Positions 18,433 through 27,203 of a stretch of DNA of 64,000 nucleotides are shown in pieces (positions within the stretch are counted from its first letter, which is position 1; every line of letters begins with the position of its first letter). Source of the DNA: Alistipes onderdonkii (lineage in GTDB: Bacteria > Bacteroidota > Bacteroidia > Bacteroidales > Rikenellaceae); assembly GCF_025145285.1 (NCBI RefSeq), contig NZ_CP102251.1, positions 1,984,001 through 2,048,000 of the forward strand. The letters run 5' to 3'. Made by a program: the position numbers and the translations under genes. The notes under the pieces were generated by a model, which ran no database searches, was not told the DNA's origin, and saw only the letters and a program-made list of their open reading frames with translations.

Positions 18433-21400
18433 TTATTTCTGTTTCTTACTCCGGTCTGTCGATACGTAGCTGTATATTGCCGGGACGATGTAGAGCGTCA
18501 GCAGGGTGGATACCACCATACCGCCCACTACGGCGATACCCATGGCGATACGTCCGTTGGCACCTTCGCCCGTGGCGACGGTCAGCGGCAGCAGGCCGAG
18601 TATGGTCGAGGCGCTCGTCATCAGGATCGGGCGCAGGCGTTGCAGCGAGGCTTCCTCGATGGCGTGCAGTTTGTCGATTCCCGCTTCCTGCTTCTGGTTG
18701 GCGAACTCCACGATGAGGATGCCGTTCTTGGCCACCAGGCCGATGAGCATGATGATGCCGATCTGGCTGAAGATGTTCATCGTCTGCCCGTTGGCGGCCA
18801 TGAATACCAGTGCCCCCGCAATGGCCAGCGGCACGGTGAGCATGATGACCAACGGGTCTTTGAAGCTCTCGAATTGCGCCGCGAGGATCAGGTAGATCAG
18901 CAGGATGGCCAGCAGGAAGGCGAACATCAGGCTCGACGAACTTTCACGGAACTCCTTCGAGTCGCCGGCCAGCGCCGTGCGGAAATCGTCGCCGAGCGTT
19001 TCGGCGGCGATGCGATCCATCTCGTCGAGCCCCTGCCCGATGGTCTTGCCCTTCGCCAGCCCGGCCGATACGGTCGCCGAGAGGAACCGGTTGTAGTGGT
19101 ACAATTGCGGCGGGGCGACGTTCTCTTCCAGTGCGATCAGGTTGTCCAGCTGGATCATCTCGCCCTTGTCGCTGCGTACGTAGATCGACCGCAGGTCGGC
19201 GGGCTTGTTGCGTTGCTGGCGGTTGATTTCGGCCAGTATCTCGTATTGCTTGCCGTTCATGTAGAAGTAGCCCATACGCTGGCCGCTGAGCCCGTACTGG
19301 AGCGTCTGGGCGATGTCGCGCGTCGAGACGCCCAGCAGGTTCGACTTGTCGCGGTTGATGATGATGCGCGCCTCGGGCTTGCTGAATTTCAGGTCGACGT
19401 CGGCCATCTGGAACACGGGGCTTTCGTAGACCTTGCGCATGAATTCGGGCAGCACCTCCTGCAACCGTTCGATGCCGGTGGCCTGCAGGACGTACTGCAC
19501 GGGCATGTTGCCGCGGCGGCCGCCGAAGGTGCTCTGCTGCTGCACGAAGGCGCGGGCCTTGGTCTTGGTACGTACGGCCGCCGAAAGCTCCTCGGCGATC
19601 TCCATCTGCGAGCGTTTGCGGGTCGAGATGTCGGTCAGGGCGATCCGGACGTTACCCGAGCCGCTCGATACGCGCGCCGTGACCGACTGGGCCTCGGGTA
19701 CGAGCGAATCGACCAGGCGGTTGATATCCTCGGTGTAGTCGCGCAGGTATTCGTAGGTGGCGCCTTCCGACCCGCGGGTGTTGATCGAAATCTGCGAGCG
19801 GTCTTCGAGCGGCGCCATTTCCGCCGGGATGGCCCGCCACAGCCAGCCGATCAGTCCGATCATCAGGGCAATGAGCGGCAATGCCAGCCAGCGCCGCCGC
19901 AGGAACCCGGCCAGCGTGCGCTGGTAAAAGTTGTTCATTCCCACGAAGAAGGGTTCGGTCTTGCTGTAAAACCAGCTTTTGCGCTCCTGCCGCACCAACA
20001 GTTTGGTCGCCAGCATCGGGGTGATGGTCAGCGCAGCGAAGGTCGAGATGACCACCGCGCCCGAGATCACCATGCTGAATTCGCGGAACAGGCGGCCGGT
20101 CATGCCTTCCATGAAGACGATCGGGAAGAACACGGCGATCAGCGTGACCGACGTCGAGATGACGGCGAAGAAGATCTCCTTGGCGCCTTCGATGCCGGCC
20201 TCCTTGGGCGTCATGCCGCGTTCGATGCGGATGTAGATGTTCTCGGTCATCACGATGGCATCGTCGACCACCAGCCCGACCGAGAGCACCACGGCCAGCA
20301 TCGACAGCACGTTGATCGAGAACCCGGCGACGTACATCAGGAAGAACGTGCCGATGAGCGAGACCGGGATCACGATGCACGGGATGAGCGTCACGCGCCA
20401 GTTGCGCAGGAAGAGGAAGATGATGATGATGACCAGGATGAAGGCCTCGTAGACGGTCTGTCGCACCTCGTCGATCGAGGCGCGGATGAAGCGCGTGTTG
20501 TCGAACCCGTAGGAGGTCACCACGTCGTCCGGCAGGTCTTTCTTCATCGTCTCCATGCGCTGGTAAACCGCATCGGCGATGTCGATGTGGTTGGCTCCCG
20601 GCTGGGGGATCACCACGACGCCCACCATCGGGATGCCGTTCATCTTCATGTAGCTGCGCGTATCCTGGGGGCCCAGTTCGGCGCGTCCCACGTCGCTCAG
20701 GCGGATGATGCGGTTGGAGGCTTCGCGTACGACCAGGTCGTTGAACTCCTGCGTGGTGTGCATCAGCCCCATCGTGCGGATCGTCAGCTCGGTGGTGTTG
20801 CCTTCGATGCTGCCCGAGGGAAGCTCTACGTTTTCGCGGTCGAGGGCGTTCTTGATGTCCACGGGCGTAATGCCGTATCCGGCCATCTTGGCCGGGTCGA
20901 GCCACAGGCGCATCGAGTAGCGTTTCTCACCCCATATCTGCACGCCGCTGACGTTGTTGATCGTCTGCAGCTGCTCCTTGACCGTCAGGTCGGCGATCTC
21001 GCTCAGTTCCAGCAGCGAACGTTTGTCGCTCTGGATGGTTACCATCAGGATCGGCGTGGCGTCGGCATCGGCTTTGGTGACCGTCGGAGGGTCGCAGTCG
21101 CGGGGCAGGTAGCGCTGGGCGCGCGACACTTTGTCGCGCACGTCGTTGGCCGCGGTTTCCAGGTCTACCGAGAGTTCGAATTCGACCGTGATGCGGCTCT
21201 GTCCCTGGCTGCTGACGCTCGACATCGAGCGGATGCCCGGGATGCCGTTTATGTTCTGTTCGAGCGGCTCGGTGATCTGGTTCTCGATCACATCGGCATT
21301 GGCTCCCGGATAGGAGCACGTCACCGAGATGATGGGGTTGTCGACACTCGGGTATTCGCGTACGCCGAGGTAGCTGTACCCGATGAAACCGAATAGCAGG

Positions 21401-21462
21401 ATGATGATCGTCAGCACCGATGCCATTACCGGCCGCCGGATGCTCAGTTCGGAAATATTCAT
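18433..21462 (-). CDS. RND multidrug efflux permease (AcrB/MexF-like, HAE1 type)
   Basis: A 1009-residue inner membrane pump. Recognisable landmarks are the N-terminal helix and start (MNISELSIRRPVMASVLTII), the porter domain with GVREYPSVDNPIISVTCSYP, and the proton-relay helix with ALAVVLSVGLVVDDAIVMTEN carrying the paired Asp residues of TM4. Further landmarks are GMTGRLFREFSMVISGAVVI and the C-terminal repeat VAKNGILIVEFANQ. Both RND halves are complete, slightly shorter than the 1030-1050 residues usual for E. coli members. It uses proton motive force to export hydrophobic compounds together with the adaptor (21475-22554) and the TolC-like duct. Confidence 0.95.
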   Translation of the reverse strand: MNISELSIRRPVMASVLTIIILLFGFIGYSYLGVREYPSVDNPIISVTCSYPGANADVIENQITEPLEQNINGIPGIRSMSSVSSQGQSRITVEFELSVDLETAANDVRDKVSRAQRYLPRDCDPPTVTKADADATPILMVTIQSDKRSLLELSEIADLTVKEQLQTINNVSGVQIWGEKRYSMRLWLDPAKMAGYGITPVDIKNALDRENVELPSGSIEGNTTELTIRTMGLMHTTQEFNDLVVREASNRIIRLSDVGRAELGPQDTRSYMKMNGIPMVGVVVIPQPGANHIDIADAVYQRMETMKKDLPDDVVTSYGFDNTRFIRASIDEVRQTVYEAFILVIIIIFLFLRNWRVTLIPCIVIPVSLIGTFFLMYVAGFSINVLSMLAVVLSVGLVVDDAIVMTENIYIRIERGMTPKEAGIEGAKEIFFAVISTSVTLIAVFFPIVFMEGMTGRLFREFSMVISGAVVISTFAALTITPMLATKLLVRQERKSWFYSKTEPFFVGMNNFYQRTLAGFLRRRWLALPLIALMIGLIGWLWRAIPAEMAPLEDRSQISINTRGSEGATYEYLRDYTEDINRLVDSLVPEAQSVTARVSSGSGNVRIALTDISTRKRSQMEIAEELSAAVRTKTKARAFVQQQSTFGGRRGNMPVQYVLQATGIERLQEVLPEFMRKVYESPVFQMADVDLKFSKPEARIIINRDKSNLLGVSTRDIAQTLQYGLSGQRMGYFYMNGKQYEILAEINRQQRNKPADLRSIYVRSDKGEMIQLDNLIALEENVAPPQLYHYNRFLSATVSAGLAKGKTIGQGLDEMDRIAAETLGDDFRTALAGDSKEFRESSSSLMFAFLLAILLIYLILAAQFESFKDPLVIMLTVPLAIAGALVFMAANGQTMNIFSQIGIIMLIGLVAKNGILIVEFANQKQEAGIDKLHAIEEASLQRLRPILMTSASTILGLLPLTVATGEGANGRIAMGIAVVGGMVVSTLLTLYIVPAIYSYVSTDRSKKQK

Positions 21463-21474
21463 GCGGCGGCGGTT

Positions 21475-22554
21475 TTATTCGACGGTGTCGAGTTTTACGG
21501 GGAGCCCTTCACGCAGCTGGAGCGTGCCGGAGACGATCAGCGTGTCGCCCGGGGCCAACCCCTCGACGACCTGTATCCGCGATTCCGTCCTCAGCCCGGT
21601 TTTTATGGCTACGGCGTGGGCTTTGCCGCCCTTGTAGAGGAATACCTTGTCCACGCCCATCTCGGGGACGACGGCCTGCGTCGGGATGGCGATGGCGTCG
21701 GGAATGTCGTGCATTCGGATCTTTACGCTTACGAAGCGTCCGGGCAGCAGCCTGCCCCGCGTATTGGGGTAGTGCGCACGCACCGAGAAATAGTGAGTAT
21801 TCGGGTCGATCTTCGACTCGGTGGCATATACCTCGGCGTGGAACGTCTCGTTGTACCCCTCGACCGTGAACGTGAGGCGCGTCCCGGGTTTTATCTGGCT
21901 GGCGTAGCGCTCCGGGACGGAAAGGTCGATCTTCAGCGGCTTGATTTTGGTCAGCTTGGCCACCACGACGCTCGGCGAGGCATAGGCGCCTTCGCTGACG
22001 TTGCGCAGGCCGATCACGCCGTCGAACGGGGCGTGCAGCTCCGTGAGCGCGATGTTTGAACGCACGATGTCGATGTCGGCGTTGAGCATCGCCAGTTCGG
22101 TGCGGGCCTGTTCGTAGGCTTCCTGGCTGACGGCGTCCTTTTCGAGCAGGGCGCTCTGGCGGTAAACACGGTCTTCGGCCAGTTTGAGCTGCGCTTCGTA
22201 GCGCGACAGCTGTGCCAGCAGCGGTTTGTCGTTGACTTTGGCCAGCAATTCGCCCTTGCGGACGGTCGAGCCTTCCTGGAAGTTGATCGAGACGATCTTG
22301 CCCGAGGTCTCGAACGAGAGGTCTACCTCCTCGTCGGGGAGCAGGCTGCCCACCGAGGTGATTCCGTCCGTGAGGGTTTGCGGCCGCACGACGAGCCCGT
22401 TGACGTTCAGTACGCTGCTTTTCCGGGGTATGCTGATTTCCGACGGGTCGGCGTCGGCGGCTGACGAACTGCCGCGGTAGTGGTTGTAAACGACCAGCCC
22501 TGTACAGAATACTACGAGGATGACGGACGTGATGATCCATTTCTTTTTTTTCAT
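21475..22554 (-). CDS. RND efflux periplasmic adaptor (membrane fusion protein)
   Basis: A 359-residue adaptor with an N-terminal membrane anchor (KKWIITSVILVVFCTGLVVY) and the usual mirrored order: lipoyl half-motif (EVDLSFETSGKIVSINFQEG, about 75-95), alpha-hairpin (about 105-165), lipoyl second half (LHAPFDGVIGLRNVSEGAY), beta-barrel (LKIDLSVPERYASQIKPGTR) and membrane-proximal domain (IPTQAVV..MGVDKVFLYKGGKA). It bridges the pump and the outer membrane duct and is first in the operon. A TATCTTTG -7 element lies at 22586-22593 on the minus strand, about 30 bp before the start codon. Confidence 0.95.
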   Translation of the reverse strand: MKKKKWIITSVILVVFCTGLVVYNHYRGSSSAADADPSEISIPRKSSVLNVNGLVVRPQTLTDGITSVGSLLPDEEVDLSFETSGKIVSINFQEGSTVRKGELLAKVNDKPLLAQLSRYEAQLKLAEDRVYRQSALLEKDAVSQEAYEQARTELAMLNADIDIVRSNIALTELHAPFDGVIGLRNVSEGAYASPSVVVAKLTKIKPLKIDLSVPERYASQIKPGTRLTFTVEGYNETFHAEVYATESKIDPNTHYFSVRAHYPNTRGRLLPGRFVSVKIRMHDIPDAIAIPTQAVVPEMGVDKVFLYKGGKAHAVAIKTGLRTESRIQVVEGLAPGDTLIVSGTLQLREGLPVKLDTVE

Positions 22555-22863
22555 ACCGGAGAGGTTGTCTTTAATGAGGGATATGCAAAGATACGAAAAA
22601 ACCCGCTAAGCCTCCGCTGCCGGAAGGTATAATTGCACCCGTTCGTGGTAAAAACGGGGCCGGTTGCGGGTTCGTGTATGCCCGTTTCCGGCGAAACGGC
22701 AAAAAACGCCGGCGAAACGACCGGCACCCGCCGCATTCCCCTACCGTCGGGAGCAATACCTACATGTTATTATTCTGTCCCGAAAATTACCTAAAACAGG
22801 GAATTGCCCGGGCTCGGCGGGCACCTTAACTTTGCCACCGCAAACAAAATAAACGGAGAGCCT
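22555..22863. other. 309-bp divergent promoter region between efflux and porin operons
   Basis: Contains the minus-strand -7 element TATCTTTG (22586-22593) for the efflux operon and the plus-strand promoter at 22804-22834 for the porin operon. A small hairpin (arms 22682-22688 and 22693-22699) lies between them. No gene is seen. In-frame upstream codons from 22804 lack a signal-peptide start and are not used. Confidence 0.6.
22804..22834 (+). promoter_or_regulatory. Bacteroidota-type promoter for the porin/imelysin operon
   Basis: TTG at 22804-22806 and TAACTTTG at 22827-22834, separated by 20 bp, match the -33/-7 arrangement used by the Bacteroidota primary sigma factor. The start codon at 22864 would then have a leader of only about 22 nt. 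Confidence 0.65.
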
Positions 22864-24327
22864 ATGCGTCTTGGAATTTTACTGTTTACCCCTATTTTAT
22901 TACTGGCGGGTGTTACCCTGCATGCGCAGGAAGCCGTGAACGCCCCCGAACCTGCGGCCGCGGCCGATTCGGCTGCCAATGCCGAGCTGAAGGCACAGCT
23001 GAAAGCCGAACTCCTGTCGGAGATCCGGGCCGAGCTCTCTTCCGAAGTGAAGACCGCCGTCAGCAAAGAGGCCGACAAACCCTCACGGCTGACCGTAGGC
23101 GGGTACGGCGAGGCCGTCATGACGCGCAATTTCTTCAGCGACAACTACCTGCGTTATATCAGCCCTGACAAGTACAAGAATGACAAAAGCCACGGCCGCT
23201 TCGACCTCCCGCACGTGGTCATCTACCTGGGCTACGATTTCGGGCGCGGCTGGTCGATGGGCACCGAGATCGAATTCGAGCACGGCGGCACGGAGAGCGC
23301 CTTCGAAACCGAATTCGAGGAGGGCGGCGAGTATGAGTCGGAGATCGAACGCGGCGGCGAGGTCGCCCTCGAACAGTTCTGGCTCCAGAAAAGCTTCAGC
23401 CCGGCCTTCAACCTGCGCCTGGGGCATATGATCGTGCCCGTCGGCGGGACTAACCAGCACCACATGCCCACCGAGTTCTTCGGGGTCTACCGTCCCGAGG
23501 GCGAGAATACGATCCTGCCCTGCACATGGCACGAAACGGGCATCAGCCTCTGGGGACGTGCCGGTGACTGGCGTTACGAGGTGATGTTCCTGCCGGGACT
23601 GGATTCCGACCGGTTCGGCGACAACGGTTGGGTCAGCGGCGGTGCCGGAAGCCCCTACGAATTCAAGATCGCCAATGCCTATGCCGGGGCGTTCCGCATC
23701 GACAACTACTCCGTCCCGGGCTTGCGCCTGAGCCTGAGCGGCTATGCGGGCAACAGTTTCAGCAATACCCTGAGTGCCAACCGTACCGGTGCGGACAGAT
23801 ACAAGGACGTGAAGGGTACGGTGATGATCGGCGCCTTCGATTTCCTCTACGATGCCCATAACTGGATCGTTCGCGGTAACTTCGACTACGGGCACCTGAC
23901 CAATTCGGACAAGATTTCCCAGTTCAACCGCGATATGCCCAACGCATCGCCCTCGCCCAAGCAATATGTGGGTTCGGACGCCATCGCCACGGGGGTGGAA
24001 GCCGGTTACGACATCTTCTCGCAGATACGCAAGCTCAAGGAGAGGGGACACCGCTTCTACGTCTTCGGCCGCTATGAGTTCTACGATTCGATGTTCGATA
24101 CCGCCAAGTCGGTGATCCGCCAGGACTGGTGCGGCCGCCAGCGGGTAGCCGTCGGGTTCAACTATTACCCGATCAAGAACATTGTCATCAAGGCCGAGTA
24201 CGGCATCGGCCTGCTCCGGTCGTACGACTACACCGACTCCGCTACCGGGGAGACCCGCACGGGGCGTTTCAACAACGAGCCCTCCCTTTCGCTGGGGATC
24301 GCCTATTCCGGCTTTTTCAGACGTTAA
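22864..24327 (+). CDS. Porin-like outer membrane protein
   Basis: The start at 22864 (MRLGILLFTPILLLAGVTLH) gives a proper signal peptide; the reading frame opens earlier but those codons overlap the promoter. The 487-residue protein has a short Ala/Glu-rich coiled segment (about 30-75, AELKAQLKAELLSEIRAEL) followed by a barrel-like alternating pattern with many aromatic residues (VGGYGEAVMTRNF; HVVIYLGYDFGRGWSMGTEI) to a C-terminal LGIAYSGFFRR. A coiled-coil periplasmic stem before a 16- or 18-strand barrel is common in phosphate-selective-porin-like proteins. It is first in an operon with imelysin and a di-haem protein, so a role in iron or haem handling is inferred, not shown. Confidence 0.75.
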   Translation: MRLGILLFTPILLLAGVTLHAQEAVNAPEPAAAADSAANAELKAQLKAELLSEIRAELSSEVKTAVSKEADKPSRLTVGGYGEAVMTRNFFSDNYLRYISPDKYKNDKSHGRFDLPHVVIYLGYDFGRGWSMGTEIEFEHGGTESAFETEFEEGGEYESEIERGGEVALEQFWLQKSFSPAFNLRLGHMIVPVGGTNQHHMPTEFFGVYRPEGENTILPCTWHETGISLWGRAGDWRYEVMFLPGLDSDRFGDNGWVSGGAGSPYEFKIANAYAGAFRIDNYSVPGLRLSLSGYAGNSFSNTLSANRTGADRYKDVKGTVMIGAFDFLYDAHNWIVRGNFDYGHLTNSDKISQFNRDMPNASPSPKQYVGSDAIATGVEAGYDIFSQIRKLKERGHRFYVFGRYEFYDSMFDTAKSVIRQDWCGRQRVAVGFNYYPIKNIVIKAEYGIGLLRSYDYTDSATGETRTGRFNNEPSLSLGIAYSGFFRR

Positions 24328-24345
24328 CCAAATCATAATGAGAAT

Positions 24346-25515
24346 ATGAAAAATCTGTTCAAAAATTCCGTTTATGCAGCCGCGGCACTCGTCCTGGCGC
24401 TCGGGGCCGCATCGTGCAGCGACAGCGACGGCGATTACACGTTTGCCGACGAGCGTGAAGAGGCGCTCAAGGATGCTGCCGTAGATTTCGTCGACAATAA
24501 CGTGATTCCGACCTATAAGGCCCTGGCCGACGGGAGCATCGCCTTGCAGGAGGATTGCGAGGCCATGCTGGAGGCTTTCGACGCGGGAACCCTTACGACC
24601 CCGCTGGTGCAGGCCGCCTGCAACGACTGGATCACCACGCGCAAGCACTGGGAGCTCAGCGAGGCCTACCTTTACGGCGCTGCGGCCGATTACGACATCG
24701 ACCCGCATATCGACTCCTGGCCGCTGGACGGCACGGCGCTTCAGAACCTGCTGAACAACAACAGTATGATGGCCGAGATCGAGAGGAATCCCGATTATGT
24801 CAGCGCCAATCTGGGTTACGGCCTACTCGGGTTCCATGCGTTGGAATACATGCTTTTCGAGAATGCGGGCCCCCGCGCCCTCGGCAAATACACCCGTCCC
24901 CAGCTGGTATACCTGGTCGGTGTGGCCAACGATCTGTGCAACATGTGCGTACGTCTCGAAGCTTCGTGGGCGGGGCTGGACAATGTCACCGAAGAGAAGC
25001 AGACGATCCTGGGCGATGCCGAACTGGAGCCGACCTTCGACTACGGCGCTTCGATGCGCAATTCGGGGAAGGGCGGCAGCAAGTACCGCAACTATAAGGA
25101 TGCCGCCGAGGAGATCATCCAGGGCTGCATCGACATCGCCACGGAGGTCGGCTCGCAGAAGATCGGCCGTCCGGCCAACGGAACCAGCTCCGAGGATATC
25201 AATTACATCGAGTCGCCTTACAGCCAGAATTCGAAGACCGATTTCATCGACAACATCATCAGCATCCGGAACACCTATCAGGGTATGACCTCCGGCGACG
25301 CTTCGGTGAGCGACTGGATCGAGGTGGTCGACCCCGTCCTCGATACGGAGGTTCGCAATGCGATTTCCACGGCGATCGAAAAGATCCAGGCCTGCCCGGC
25401 CCCGTTCGTCGACAACCGTACGGCACAGGCATGGAAGGATGCCGCCACCTATTGCAATAACGACCTTGTGAACGCGCTTACGAAGGCGCTGACGGCACTG
25501 TCGGTCGAAAAATAA
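24346..25515 (+). CDS. Imelysin family (M75-like) lipoprotein
   Basis: A 389-residue lipoprotein (lipobox LALGAASC, then SDSDGD). It carries the imelysin signature GxHxxE as GFHALE near residue 165, within LGYGLLGFHALEYMLFE, and helical bundle segments on both sides (DAAVDFVDNNVIPTYKAL at the start). Imelysin-like proteins (IrpA, EfeO, Algp7 relatives) are periplasmic or surface proteins tied to iron acquisition. Peptidase activity is doubtful for most. It sits 18 bp after the porin-like gene and 12 bp before the di-haem protein gene, an arrangement echoing iron-regulated imelysin/DUF1111 operons known in Pseudomonas. Confidence 0.9.
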   Translation: MKNLFKNSVYAAAALVLALGAASCSDSDGDYTFADEREEALKDAAVDFVDNNVIPTYKALADGSIALQEDCEAMLEAFDAGTLTTPLVQAACNDWITTRKHWELSEAYLYGAAADYDIDPHIDSWPLDGTALQNLLNNNSMMAEIERNPDYVSANLGYGLLGFHALEYMLFENAGPRALGKYTRPQLVYLVGVANDLCNMCVRLEASWAGLDNVTEEKQTILGDAELEPTFDYGASMRNSGKGGSKYRNYKDAAEEIIQGCIDIATEVGSQKIGRPANGTSSEDINYIESPYSQNSKTDFIDNIISIRNTYQGMTSGDASVSDWIEVVDPVLDTEVRNAISTAIEKIQACPAPFVDNRTAQAWKDAATYCNNDLVNALTKALTALSVEK

Positions 25516-25527
25516 CCATTTTCAGCA

Positions 25528-27117
25528 ATGAAAAAGCACTTGATTTACAGCCTGTGCATGTCGGCAGCCCTGATGGCTGCCGCGTGCGCTGATGACAAGG
25601 GGACGGATCCCGCCCCCGATCCGAATCCCGACCCCGTTCCCGAGGAGTATTACGCCGGCGGCAAGCTCGGCACGGCTTTCAACACCACGTCGGTGGCCTA
25701 CGAGCAGCCTACGCCGGTCGTCGATGACGACGCCGCGATGACGCAGCGTTTCCTGAACGGCGAGGCGCTGTTCGAAAAACCCTTCACGGCCAACTCGTCG
25801 GGTGTGCGCTACGGCCTCGGGCCGCTCTATATCCGCACCTCGTGTCTGCACTGCCACCCGGGCTACGGCCACGGCAAGCGTATCGAAGGCGCGTTCAACA
25901 CCAACCAGATCGGCAACGGCTATCTGCTGGTCATCACCGACGAGGACGACAATTACCTGACATCGCTCACCGGTATGCCGCAAACGCGGGCCGTGGCGCC
26001 GTTCAAAGCCCCGATCGACGAATCGAAGATCATGATCGGCTGGCAGGAGTATACCGACGAGTGGGGCAATAAGTTTCCCGACGGCGAGTCTTACAGCCTG
26101 ATCTATCCCGAAGTGACGATCCCCGAGGACGCCTATTACGTACCGCTGATCGGCGCCAAGGGCGAGGTGCCCTATGCCAAGGTGCGCGTGCGCCTCGAAT
26201 CGACCATCGGCATCTACGGTACGGGTTTGCTGGATGCCATTTCGGACAGCGACCTGAAAGCCGAGTACGTTCGCCAGGAGCAGAACGGCGTGCCGCTCAA
26301 TCCCGCGATCTTCAAGAACGGCGAGTGGGTCAAGACCTACGGGACGACCACCCATCCGCTGCGCTATACCTATGCCCTGAGCCGCGGCCCGTTGCAGGAT
26401 GCGGCGGGTGCCAATGCCATCTGGAACATCACCAACGTGACCCGCTCCGACCGCCGCTACCACTACATGACCGCTGCTTATGCCGAAGTAGCGTCGAAGG
26501 ACGCCGATGTGCAGCGGGATTTCTACACGCTTTTCCCGGCGTGGAACAAGACGGGCGACGTTGCGCAGGATATTTACGACTATCTGATGAACAAGGAACT
26601 GCCTGTCGAGATGAGCGATGAGGACTATGTCGACTTCATGGTCTGGCACCGCGGTCTGGCCGTACCGGCGGCGCGTAACCTCGACGATGCGGACGTCAAA
26701 CGCGGCAAGGCGCTCTTCACCGAGATCGGCTGTGCCACCTGCCACCGTCCGACCTGGACGACGGGCGACGATGTCTTTACCGACCCCAACGGTTTCTTTG
26801 CCGACGGCGACAGCCGCCTGCCGCGTTATCCTAACCAGAAGATCTGGCCCTACTCCGACATGGTGCAGCACCGGCTCTTCATGGTGAACGACATCCGCAC
26901 GGGCTGGTGCCGTACGACGCCGCTCTGGGGCCGTGGCCTGAGCGAGAAGTGCACGGGCGCCAGCGACCGCCTGCACGATTGCCGTGCGCGGACGGTCATC
27001 GAGGCTATCATGTGGCATGGCGCGGCGCAGAGCGACGCCCGCTGGTCGGTCGAGAAGTTCCGCACGCTGAGCAAGGACGACCGCGACGCGGTGGTCGAAT
27101 TCATCGAATCCATCTAA
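25528..27117 (+). CDS. Di-haem oxidoreductase / thiol oxidoreductase-like lipoprotein (DUF1111)
   Basis: A 529-residue lipoprotein (lipobox near LMAAAC, then a Pro/Asp-rich linker DPAPDPNPDP). Two CxxCH haem c sites are visible: CLHCH near residue 110 and CATCH near residue 405. The C-terminal block RGLSEKCTGASDRLHDCRAR...EAIMWHG matches the DUF1111 pattern (usually LHDGRA.T..EAI.WHG), with Cys in place of Gly. Members resemble MauG/CcpA di-haem peroxidases, but the reaction is unknown. The haems must be attached outside the cytoplasm, which explains the CcsBA gene directly downstream. It probably works with the imelysin in iron chemistry at the cell surface or periplasm. Confidence 0.9.
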   Translation: MKKHLIYSLCMSAALMAAACADDKGTDPAPDPNPDPVPEEYYAGGKLGTAFNTTSVAYEQPTPVVDDDAAMTQRFLNGEALFEKPFTANSSGVRYGLGPLYIRTSCLHCHPGYGHGKRIEGAFNTNQIGNGYLLVITDEDDNYLTSLTGMPQTRAVAPFKAPIDESKIMIGWQEYTDEWGNKFPDGESYSLIYPEVTIPEDAYYVPLIGAKGEVPYAKVRVRLESTIGIYGTGLLDAISDSDLKAEYVRQEQNGVPLNPAIFKNGEWVKTYGTTTHPLRYTYALSRGPLQDAAGANAIWNITNVTRSDRRYHYMTAAYAEVASKDADVQRDFYTLFPAWNKTGDVAQDIYDYLMNKELPVEMSDEDYVDFMVWHRGLAVPAARNLDDADVKRGKALFTEIGCATCHRPTWTTGDDVFTDPNGFFADGDSRLPRYPNQKIWPYSDMVQHRLFMVNDIRTGWCRTTPLWGRGLSEKCTGASDRLHDCRARTVIEAIMWHGAAQSDARWSVEKFRTLSKDDRDAVVEFIESI

Positions 27118-27203
27118 CCCTTCCCGGATATGTGCAAAGCGCCGGTGCCCCGTGCATCGGCCTTTGCCGTGTCCGGACGATGCATTCACACACGAACGAA
27201 CGG

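Noticed and set aside
18640..21396. Plus-strand open frame of 918 codons over the RND pump gene
   Set aside because: Antisense shadow of a clear AcrB-like gene; its product is His/Asp/Arg-rich without a recognisable fold.
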